This document shows, one piece after another, positions 37,805-47,763 of a DNA stretch of 64,000 bases. Where the stretch lies: positions 2,046,001 through 2,110,000 of the forward strand of contig OU015569.1 of NCBI GenBank assembly GCA_907165135.1. Reading direction: 5' to 3'. The notes under the pieces are model-generated. The model did no database searches, was not told the origin of the DNA, and worked only from the letters and a program-made list of their open reading frames with translations. Each line of letters starts with the position of its first letter. Within the stretch, counting starts at the first letter, position 1. The stretch is from Oikopleura dioica (lineage: Eukaryota > Chordata > Appendicularia > Copelata > Oikopleuridae). Position numbers and translations under genes: made by a program.

Positions 37805-37850
37805 TAGAAGTTCTAATCAGTTCTAATTTAGTTCTAATTTAGAACTGTTA
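37805..37850. repeat. Short tandem repeat of AGTTCTAATTT
   Basis: About four imperfect tandem copies of an 11-bp unit directly follow the GTGCG block. Confidence 0.55.
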
Positions 37851-38004
37851 CCCGGCAGTACTCCTCCATCAAAGGAGCCTCTCTCCGGTAATTTTTCGTT
37901 CGGGTAGACGATCATTTCTTTACGTCACGATATTTCTTTACCGTGTTCCTAGGTTTGACACACCATTACGGGAATGAAATTCCCGGGGAATCCTCATGAA
38001 AGAA

Positions 38005-38090
38005 GAGTGATTAAACTCTTCGGGATTCGAACTAACTTGACATTTTTTGCCTATCAACCCACTAGCCACACCACCAGCTAGTGCCCGAGA
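38005..38090 (-). repeat. tRNA-like / SINE-head-like unit
   Basis: The minus strand carries TGGCTAGTGG, matching the Pol III A box (TGGCNNAGTGG), and ~30 bp later AGTTCGAATCC, matching the B box (GGTTCGANNCC). The segment between does not fold into a proper 17-base anticodon arm, and acceptor-stem pairing is poor. It is therefore not a convincing functional tRNA. A tRNA-derived SINE head or tRNA pseudogene fits better. Confidence 0.5.
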
Positions 38091-38353
38091 AAAAGGATGA
38101 GAAACTGGTTTATATATTGAAGAATACATATCAGAGTATAAACACAGAATACGCATTTTTGATTATACAATCACTTTTATATTTAAACGAGCAAATGAGA
38201 TCAAAAAGGGAAGCAAAATTTCGAAAATTTATGTTGACCGGATTAAATTTTCAAAATTTTATTTCAAAAGGAGCAGACACAAAAAACATTTTCAAGATGG
38301 TATCTAAAAAGCGGGAAGGGATGAGCTTGTCAAAGTGAAGTAGTTGCGGTGAA

Positions 38354-41300
38354 TTATTCTTCTTCGTCGTCCCTGAACAGGGAGAAATCCCTGTTGATAA
38401 CTTGGCGCAGGCGAGTTTTTATATGCTTGTGTAGGGCCTGAGATCATGTGTTAGAGTGTGAGAATAAAAGTTTTAGGTACCTTTATCTCTGAGTTTTTGC
38501 GAAGATACTCTTCGCTCTTCTTCGCCATCAGCGCCCACTCTGCCTCATAGTGGTAGGCAAAGTTGCGCAGCGACCATAAAACGATAATTGTCATCATTGT
38601 TTCGGAAGAATCGACGGCCTAGAATCGTCATAAGAAGATTTCATCATAATTTGCTCTTACCTCTTGCGCTTGAACACAAAGAGTGGCTTTGATTCCAGGA
38701 TGAAGCTGCATGTCATAGACCTTGAGCAACTTCCAAACCGCTCCCTCGTCTTTCCAGGTTCCTGTGAGAGGACACGCTAGCTGTATCAAATGTTCGTGAA
38801 TCTAAAAATCGATGGACTAAGTTTTTCGTTGATTTTGATTCAACGTACCTGATCCTTTGGAATAGTAGCTTCGTATTTTTCCCAGCCCATCTTTGTCTTT
38901 GACTTGTGCTTTGTCTTGTTGCGGCTTGAGCTGCGGGTGTTGTCGTCAGAGTCGGAATCGAGGCAAGTCCCTTCGACCTCCAAGAGCTCTTCCTCTGCAT
39001 ATTCGACGTCAACATTGGTAGAGAAAGATTTAAAGCACGAGAGTTGCACTTACCTCGTCCAGAATACGCAGCAATGTCGGATACTGCATTCGACATCATT
39101 GTTGGCATTCCTTGCGGTCTCGACTCGTCCGCGGTCCATGTAAATAGAGGTTTCACATTTTGCTGCGTTGAAAATCAAAGTACGCTTATTGCCATGTAAA
39201 CAACGTTGAAACCCTTATCCAGAGTAGTTATGAAGAGTCTCCAACGCTGAGTTCGTCAGATGGAAGCTTGCCGATGGATCTGATCCTGCCTTTGGTGCGT
39301 TTCCTTTTTCGCAGATACCGATGAAGGCGGTATAAGCGTGTAGGATGTTGCCCTCTTTTGATAATTCAACAATGCGGTCCTTCACTTCAGCATGCTCGCC
39401 CTATGATTTTCATTTCGATGCCGTAAAGCTAGCTTAATTACCTGGAATCCAATTGACCTTCTCAGCACTTCGAGCTTCTGGATTTCTTGTTTGGCCCAGT
39501 ATGACATCAACGAGGTGTTCTCATTAGCTAAGCATCAAAAGATGATAAAATGAAGGAGATTTTTATATGGAAAATCTTACATTGAACAGGATTAATTGGA
39601 AACTCGTGAATGTATTCCGCATCTTGATCACCAATTTTGAACGTCATTTCTACGCGAATATTTTGGCCTTCATATTTTTTCAGGAAACCCTCATTGATCT
39701 TCTTGATTCGGAAAAATAGCCTTGTCTCTTCATAGATATAGACCTCATCGCCCTTAATTCCTGGGCCGGATGGGATGCACTAGCACGAAAAGTTAGTAAA
39801 TTCTTCTATATATTTATGGCATCTCTCTATGTCTGCTTCATACCTGAGGAGGGAGCGATGGAAAATTGACGTCAATCAATACCAAGACTGGCTCCGTCGT
39901 GTATCTCGCAAGCTGGAGAACTTTCTGAGTCATTCTGTCGTTTAGATTCACGTAGATCGACTGTCCTCTTGTGTTTTTAGCGACGCCGTCAACAAGACCT
40001 AAAGCCAGTTGAATGGATAGTCATCTGAAGTCAACTTACATGTTGAAGCGCCGGAGCCAATGCCAACTGTAAATATCCGATTCTTTTCTTTATTTCTAGC
40101 ACAAAATTCGAGCACTTCCTCGGTGTTAGACACTGATCCATCGGTCAGCAGGATGATATCTCGAACCTCAACTTTCGGATCCAGGTAGCAATTGAAGATT
40201 TCTTATTTCAAAAATTAGAAAAGTTTTGGATAAAAAGGTTACCTTCAAGAGGCTTGAGAAGTTCTGTTCCTCCGAGATTGGCAACCATTTCGTCGATATG
40301 CATTTTTGCTTCAGTGATGTTCTGGGATGTGTAAGGCTGAGCTACATCCCAGAGCTTTGAAAAGCTAGGCAAATAAAATTATTTATATAAATCGAGATCG
40401 GGCATTACCGGGATCCGAATGATACGATATTGAACTTGCATTTGCGAGGCAATTGTTGGATAGCTTGCTAAAAATGGCTTGATCTGAGTTCTAAAATATC
40501 GATCTACCGTGAGACAGTGCTTTGCTTGCTTCATAAGACTGCCGCTCATACTTCCGGATCGATCGATCAGGAAGATGTATTCCTTCATTTTCTCTTCTTT
40601 CTTCAAAAATTCTGGGATGAAATTGTCGGGAATAAGCTTCTTTGGTTTTATATGAGTTACATAAATGGCCTCTTTCTTGTTGCACTCGAAAGCATCGGTC
40701 ATATTTCCAATTGAAAAGTCTTTTCCAAGTGAGTTTTCGATGAAAATCTCAATATCAACTGGACAAACTTTAAGTTCCTCCGAATCTAAATCACTGTTAT
40801 TCACCGAAATAGCGTTACTCGCTTACTAAGAGCCCATCGCTCCAACTTCAACTCTTCGTGGACATGCTTGGATATCTTTCGCTCGACTATTTTTCCAGTT
40901 GAATCCATGATCTTGCCAAAGACTCGCTTTGCTGGCGGCTCGCATGTAAGGTAAACTTTTGTTACAAAAGTTGAATCGTAAATGTTCTCATGGAGATTGT
41001 GCTGAGGCACTCGTTCCCCGACAACAAATCGTTTCTTGTGGCTCATTGGGAGGTGAAGCTTCATGAGTCGAGAGCGGCTGTCAGAGGATTGATGTCGATG
41101 CTTGCCGCCTTCTTCAACCTTGAGATCCATGAAATACTCGAAATTAACAGCCACAGATTGGTCCGGTCCAATTTGCCCAAGCTCGATAATGAAAGAGTCA
41201 GCAGCCGTGTTGTCCAGAGTGCCCATGACGGCGGCCTTATCTTCATCCTTAGATTGTTGGAAGATCTGAGACGCCTGTTCACGTTCAGTAATCTTCGCTT

Positions 41301-41885
41301 TGATTCGGTGCACAAGAGTGTTTTCCTTATTTACGGTTCAAAACGGTTCTCTTCTATATTTACATTCTTTATTATAGTTTAGAAACGCTCCTTGGAATAA
41401 AGCTCAGCTTCGAACTTGCATACTGATGCTCCATTATGAATCGGGTAGATAAACTTTGATTCTTGTCGAGTATCTTCGGAGTAGTTTCGAGCTTGCGGTG
41501 TGGGAATAAAGCGCACTTTGTTCTTCACAGTGCAGATTCGGTTGACAATGTTGATGTTGACAACATATTCAGCCACCTTATTTCTGTGTTTAGCAATTTT
41601 GTACAAAACTTTTCATCTCACCTTCATGTTCTCGATTCGAGGAAGGAAGCAGTAGTTGTCGAACTTCGTTTATGCTCATTTTTGTGTGTATCGAATTTGA
41701 AATCAAGAAAGATTTTTTTGAGAATAACAATGAGAAAATCTCAACCAATTATAATTATTTTCTATAATCGAACAGAGAGTCTGTGGAAGATCTTTGGGAG
41801 CATTTTCCTGTTCATGAATATAGCCAATTTTGGCTTCTTCTTGAGAGTCGACAGACTCCCTCCATCCGCTTTGCGAGTACGGCAT
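38354..41885 (-). CDS. VIT and VWA domain protein (VWA5A/ITIH type)
   Basis: From an ATG at 41883-41885 (MPYSQSGWRESVDSQ), preceded by an AG that may be a trans-splice acceptor (exon from 41904). The exons give a VIT domain (IYPIHNGASVCKFEAELY, ITEREQASQIF, SFIIELGQIGPDQSV) and a VWA domain with intact MIDAS DRSGSMSGS, NIVSFGSRFSKLWD, GGTELLKPLE and ILLTDGSVSNTEEVL. A long C-terminal region follows (AYTAFIGICEKGN; end LFRDDEEE, TAA 38354-38356). There is no signal peptide, so it is cytosolic like VWA5A. Several joins (for example NAPK to FDNYC and YSK to ENTLV) require GA-AG introns. It has about fifteen exons. Confidence 0.85.
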
Positions 41886-42305
41886 CTCTAAAGTGGCCAC
41901 GGCGCTGGAAAGATACGCTCCTGGTTCAACTCAATTTAAGCGAACTGTCCTTGGCGTATTTTTGATACTTTCTTGTGTATATCTGGCTCAAGCGCTGTCG
42001 GAGTTGATCTCCAACGGGTCGCTTTACGAATAGTGAGCTGCTACCCGTTTCGAATTTTCACGCTCAAGTGAATCGATTTGAAAAAGCACTGGAAGGCGCC
42101 GGATCGTGATTCGATCGATTTCATTTCAATTTAATCAAAATTCGAAATTCCGAAAATTTCAACGCCGCAAAAACGATACAACCTTGCTAGACTCTCATAA
42201 TGAGAACCTTTATCTTTGACCCCCCTATCATTCAAATTTTACGTCACCCTAACGCAACAAAAGTAGATTTAGGTAAAGCATCATTTTATTTAGCAGAAAC
42301 AGGTG
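41886..42305. other. Intergenic, nothing recognised
   Basis: 420 bp between the 5' end of the VWA gene and the 3' end of the SH3 gene. Short GATC/TCGA-rich stretches (CGATCGATTT and similar) are present but no clear element. Confidence 0.35.
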
Positions 42306-43561
42306 TCATAGGTTAAGTGTCTTGCGAAGATTCACTCCAATGTCTTTGATAGGATCGTCATATTTGCGTAAAAACATCGCTGGTACCAGTCCCTTCGATC
42401 CATTGTATCTAAACATATGTTATCCTTTACACTGGGGTAAAACGATTCTACCTGACAAGCCACCATCCATCAACATTCTCCTCAAGAACACTAACTATGC
42501 AATTTTCCTCCACGGATAGTTCTTTATCGTTTGTTGCTCGAAACTTCTCAGTTACCAGGTAGTCATTATTTTTGATGAAAGCTTTATTCTCTATGCCATT
42601 CTCAAGACTGAAATCTACACTCAGCTTTCAACAAATAAGAGTTAACGAACCCTTGAGAAGATTCAGTAGTCGACGTTCTTGACTCTTCGTGAATGTAGCT
42701 TGCAGGGACCCAGCCGCTTTCTCCAGTTTCGTAGTTTTCAACTAGCCACCATCCAGTTGGCTCGCGCATTATGACATTGAGACGATCCCCTTTGCTCAGC
42801 GATATTTCACCTTCTCCCCCGCTTGTATAATCCTCTTCAATCATGGTAAATACAAAGCTATGAAGATCTTTTACCAAGGACGTATGCTCCACTTTCTTCT
42901 ATCGCTTCTATGTTTCCATAAATGTGGGCAAGCGATTTCCGAACAGTTTTGCGATAGTTTTCTGTTTCCATTACAGAATGGTCAATCATCATAAATGTCT
43001 GGTATTTTGATAGTCAAGTTTCTTTGGTTTAATTATGCCACGACAAAATATACGCTGCTCGATCATTTTAACCTCAATTTCCTGACAAGTCTCGTCGTCA
43101 GGTGTCTTTGCTAAATCGTACATTGAAATTCGTCGCGCAGAAAAGAAAAGCCTGACTGGACCGGATAGAAGAATTTCCGTGTAGTATTCAAGCAGCGAGA
43201 AGTATTCGCTTATTACAGGGACCAAATGAGTATATACAGTCAGGCGCATTTCGGAGCGAAATCGAAGTCGCTTTTTGATTTTGGTGCCCGAAGGATCGAG
43301 ATCAGATCTGGCGTTTTTTGAAGCCATGTTTTCGATCAATGCGGTGAGTTCTCGTATTTGCTTTTCAAGGACTCTATATCATAAATCGAACACAATTCTA
43401 TTGTCGTAATGAATTGGGGTCATGGAAGAGCCCTAAACTGTAACGATTTGTAAACCAACACTTCCGACTCGTCATTCCATGTAACCATTATCAAAAATAG
43501 ATAGGTCTTCTTGGGCGTGAAACATTTTTGAATTCCAGATATGGAAAATGATTTCGGAAAT
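42306..43561 (-). CDS. PX-SH3-SH3 protein resembling p47phox
   Basis: Readable exons give the middle and end of a PX domain (FTPKKTYLFLIMVTWND, LLEYYTEILLSGPVRLFF). A first SH3 follows (FTMIEEDYTSGGEGEISLSKGD...GWWLVENYETGESGWVPASYI), then a second SH3 (EKFRATNDKELSVEENC...GWWLVRYNGSKGLVPAMFL), then a short tail (TGA 42306-42308). Order and spacing match p47phox/NOXO1, organiser subunits of NADPH oxidase, but the C-terminal autoinhibitory polybasic and proline-rich region of p47phox is missing: the protein ends ~20 residues after SH3-2. That is closer to a short NOXO1-like form. All joins I used are GT-AG. The first exon with the start codon was not located (upstream of ~43561). Confidence 0.72.
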
Positions 43562-43819
43562 CTTATAAAAATTTGATGCAAGTTTCAATGGAAGATAGAA
43601 TATAACCTTGAAGGACGACCTAAGGACTTTGACGATGTTCCATATTTCGAGTCATTTACCAAGGAAATTCTGTCTTGGGTTTGTAAAGTAGTCAATTGTG
43701 CTTGAACCTCCCAAACATTAAGAATAAGAGCTAATTTAGATCATGAAATTAAATCATAAATGAAGTTTTTCTAACTGTTTTCAAGCGAAACTCCCATTCA
43801 AACTAAATACTATCTAATC

Positions 43820-44299
43820 TTAACGAACTTCAAACCAAACTCTTACAGATTTCTTCTGTCTCGTTGAATTCATCTCTTTGCTCGAACTATTCAAATCGAA
43901 GCGGTATTCTCTATTGTCTTTCGTACTTTTAGTCGTTAGACGATTTTTTTGTAATTGAGGCCTGATGAAAAGCCAAAAAAGATTCAAATTTGCGACGACA
44001 CGTTTACGAGAGCTGAGTGAGCTCAAAACTAATTTCACTGCCTGAATTTTTTTATTGTACCCCAGTTAGGGGAAACAAAAAAACCGCAAGGTATATTGAC
44101 TTGTGGTCATCCAGGAAATATCAGTTAGTAGTTGCAAGGTTACATCAGTATCTGCCAGTTGCTGAATACTAACTCGGCCCCTTTGATAAAAGCGCTGATT
44201 TACTGCATCTATTATTGCCATAAAATTCGGTTGTTTGATTTCCTTCCGAGCGCTGCGATTGATGAATAGTAACTTTCTTCCGACCTGCAATGTCAACAA
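43820..44299 (-). CDS. Doubtful ORFs upstream of the SH3 gene
   Basis: Two minus-strand open frames (44066-44299, with INRSARKEIKQPNFMAIID and RGRVSIQQLADTDVTLQLL; and 43820-44038, starting MKLVLSSLSS) could be exons of a small gene or 5' exons of the PX-SH3 gene. The first is moderately protein-like. No connection by clear splice sites was established. Confidence 0.25.
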
Positions 44300-44623
44300 A
44301 AGACAATCACTACAACCAGTGCTACTGGTTGGGGCGTAAATTCATTTTGTTTTTTTGGAACTTTATTTTAGAAAAATGTGGCTTACCAAGAAAATATTAT
44401 TAATTTGACTAATTAACTAAGTGTAATTAGACTAATTGCAAAGAAAAGCAGGTGAAAGAGAGCCACAAATTTACGATAGTGGGGCAGTTGAAGATTACGG
44501 GAGGTGAGAATTAATATGTACAGTTTGATGAGGGAGTGTTTATATTGTTTCCATTGAGAAAAGGCACGCTTTGGATTTGACCTGAGAAGAGCGGCAATAG
44601 AATCGATTGACAGATTGGCGGAT

Positions 44624-45434
44624 CTAGGCGCTATCTTCGGTTTCCGAATCGGCGCTGGAGTAGAGAATCTGCGTTCGTCGGGGACGATCCTCGTTCTCGG
44701 AGTCCGCCTCGTAAGTTGAGACGTCGCTGTCGGAGTCGAAGAAGAGACCCGACTTCTGGTTGAAATCCTGGAAAGAGTGATGAAATGATCTTTTCACATG
44801 AAAGGAACTTACGCGGACGCTGATGCTGTGCGCCTCGTCGGCAGTATCTGGGAGGCCAATCATGCCGTCTTAGAGTGTTATTTATCTAAGTTCTTGAAAG
44901 GTTATAAATTTTCTCACCTTCGTCGTTGAATTCGCTCATTTTCTGGCACTTCCATGGGCCTCTTTTGTCAGGTCTGTACGCTCGGAAACCAAGTTTGTTC
45001 AAGTGCTCGCGGCGGGTTCTCATCGTGGGCCAAGGATAGATCAGCTTCGTCTTACTTTTCTGCATCATGCTTTTAGCTTGCTTCCGTTGCTCAGGAAGAA
45101 GCGATGACTCGTCGACCAATTCCGCTGTCCATTCGTCTTCGCTCCCTTCCCAGTTGCACTGCAAAAGAAAGCAAAATTTCATTTTAGAGACATTTTTGTC
45201 TTACCCAGACACGCCAAGCCTTGATATTGGTTCCGCGGCCCCAAACGGGGTAGAAGCCGTCCAATTGCTAGAAAATAACGATTCAGAACCGAATTTGAAA
45301 AGTGAAGTTCTTACTTTGAGCGTGGCTCCAGTCTTCGCTTCTTCCGTTGCCTTGCGCTTCATACCGCGTCGGCCAAGAACTGGCTTTTCTTTCCGGGCGA
45401 TGTTCGTTGTGCGTGGAGCTGGGGCGAGTCGCAT
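44624..45434 (-). CDS. Nuclear-looking acidic/basic protein, unknown
   Basis: The ATG at 45432-45434 begins MRLAPAPRTTNIARKEK, with an NLS-like RRGMKRK. A distinctive aromatic module (LDGFYPVWGRGTNIKAWRV, CNWEGSEDEWTAE, LIYPWPTMRTRREHLNKLG, DKRGPWKC) is followed by an acidic Ser/Asp tail (FFDSDSDVSTYEADSEN; TAG 44624-44626). Five exons, all GT-AG. The alternation of conserved-looking Trp/Pro segments suggests a real structured domain, but I cannot name it. Chromatin or RNA association is a guess from charge alone. Confidence 0.6.
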
Positions 45435-45656
45435 CTTTTCCCAATTTCTTAAAAAGAAAAGTGTAAGCAAAATCAAGTTTACAGGCAGCAGTAATTGGGG
45501 ATACGTTGGTCGCAGTATGGTTGTAGAAGAAATAAAGAAATAGTGGTACATGTTTAAAACTTAAAATGAAGAAGAAAGAAAAAATGCTAAGATTTGAAAC
45601 TGAACTTTCAGGGAAAAGTTAGAATTATGTACAGAAAATGAGCAAACGCGCGAGTT

Positions 45657-46900
45657 TCATTGCTCTAGCGCAGAGATGACAGTTTCAAGCGCCAATCTTC
45701 CGTGGGGCGACAGAAGTCCCCAGATGTCCGAGGACCTGATTTGCGGAACAGAGCTCAAAGGAACAAAAGTAAGGGCTGTTGCTTCGTCGGTTTCGCTGCC
45801 TCCTTCTCTCCACGAAGCTTCAACTTTCTCTTTCGTCAGCGATGTCGTAATCTGTCAAAAAAATCGAGTTATAAAAAGGGTCATAAAATAGGGGCTAAAA
45901 AGTGGCTCTGAGGCTGTTGTTAAAACCTAATTTTCCTTTTTCCAATATAAAAAAAGGGAAAACGCGCCAATCACAGATGTTGAACAAAACCTACACGGAA
46001 ATAGAAGTTTACTCTTCCAGCAAGCGTCCCCAATCGCGCCACAGCGTACAACCTGGGCTCTGACAGATCTTCCTTTGAAATGTTGAATTCGCAGTGCATT
46101 TCGTCCTTGAAAGAGTCGAAGAGCTCGTCTCTCACTTGCGACGGACAAGACGAATCGACTTTGCTTGGTTCTGCGTGGCCGCCAGGAGTGTCCAAAAGAC
46201 CTGCGTGTTCGCCTACCCAGCTTGCTCGCTTGACGATGACGATGTAATTGTCTGATGTTATTAGCACGCCATTCACACTAGAATTAAATTAAATATCTAT
46301 TTGTAAACAGAAAAATGAAAATGAAAAATGAAAATATCTCTACAAATAGCTGTAATCATTCCAATAAAATCAAATAAGTTGAGAAGCCGCTCGCGGCTTT
46401 GAGCTAACACAAAGGGAGCCGCTTTTTTCGCGGCTTTTCGAGAACAGTATTCGATAGATTTTCAGTTATACCTTCTGTCCGAAGCGGTTAAAATAAGCTT
46501 ACCCAATGATATCGGCGAACATAGACCTAGTGCCACACTTCTTGATGTAATCAACGGATTCTGGATTTAGATTGGTGCCAACATGCTGTCTATAATCCGA
46601 CACGCCGATGCCAAGCGTAATTTTGCTGTGCTGGGAAGTGCTCTGCGGGCGGTAGATATCAATACTCCTCTCTTGCGAGTCCAGAATCGAGCCCAGCCGG
46701 AATTTGCTTTTTGAATAGAGACGCGAGTTCGCAGCGCATTTTTCCGCCCAGACGCGTTCGACTATCTTCTCCAGCTCCTTGCTCGTCTCGTGATCGAATT
46801 CAGACGAGAGAAGGACATCCACTTGACTCTTCTCTAGCCCAGGCCATGGAGTTTGAAAGATTTGAAACGAATCGAACAGCGTCTCCATTTCGCAACTCAT
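45657..46900 (-). CDS. NUDT22: Nudix hydrolase resembling NUDT22
   Basis: Exon 1 (46499-46900) starts MSCEMETLFDSFQIFQ and carries SKFRLGSILDS and GIGVSDYRQHVGTNL, like the NUDT22 N-terminus (GLTSYRDFLGTNW). Exon 2 has the degenerate Nudix region GLLDTPGGHAEPS...RDELFDSFKDEM, in which the canonical REUXEEXGU catalytic glutamates are rearranged, as in NUDT22. Exon 3 ends PHGRLALETVISALEQ (TGA 45657-45659). NUDT22 hydrolyses UDP-glucose and UDP-galactose; activity here is inferred. A 220-bp intron contains short GAAAATGAAAA repeats. Confidence 0.8.
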
Positions 46901-47763
46901 TCTTGAAAAGTACTAACTAGTTTTGTGATGTTTCTCTGTAAAAAATGGCCAAAATTCCAGCAGAATATGATTGAATATTTTAATGAAATTTTAAAGAAGA
47001 AAAGAAATTCGTAAAAAGAGGAAAATCGAGTTTGAATTTTGAACTTTTCGTCGTCTGGGCGAGGATCCCAGAACGGCGCCATTGGCTCTTTTTTCAGCGA
47101 AAAATCAAACAACGTACGAAAAATCGAACTACTCTTTGAAATTGCGGGAATCGTACTTCTCTAGAGAAATCTGATCGGGAAGTCCAATTCTTCATCGGGA
47201 GTGATAAAACAGTAACATTTTATTAACGACTCTTTTCCTGAGTTTCCTTTTAATAACATGCCTTTTGCTAATATTAATTATGGTGCGCACATGCCTACAT
47301 ATTTCGTATAACTTACCGTACTGCGTCGAAGAAATGATTTTATACAAAAATGTTATTTTATTTAGTAAAGTAATAGTTTATTACTAATGAAACAGGGTCA
47401 TTTTATTGTTACCTAACTGTTGAATTAACATTTATATTTCCGATTTATGTGTATTAACGATTTCTTCCTTGATTTAAAATTTCAACAGAAGTTTCAATAC
47501 AAGGTCATGTAAGTCGGTTGTTGTTTTGAAATAATGCGATTGCATCTAAAAATGCGCAAGGGCGACTTTGCTCTTCGCTCCCAATGTCCGTTAATTTTCT
47601 CTGCGAAAAAGCTGCACAGAGGCCGATTTACGAATTCATTTTATGAGGGCTCTTTTGTCCGCCGCCGTTTAGCGTGGATGAATTTATGTGTTTTGCATTT
47701 TTAAGAAAATAAAAGTGGCGAACGCGAATTTGAGAGAATTGCGAATACTGAGGAGTCGGACTG
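46901..47763. other. Divergent promoter region
   Basis: Lies between the divergent NUDT22 and FGD genes. A minus-strand frame at 46897-47112 (MAPFWDPRPDDEKFK) may be a 5' exon or leader of the NUDT22 transcript; the rest is AT-rich. No clear TATA box. Confidence 0.35.

Noticed and set aside
38005-38090. A functional tRNA gene
   Set aside because: A and B boxes fit, but the anticodon arm and acceptor stem do not pair properly.
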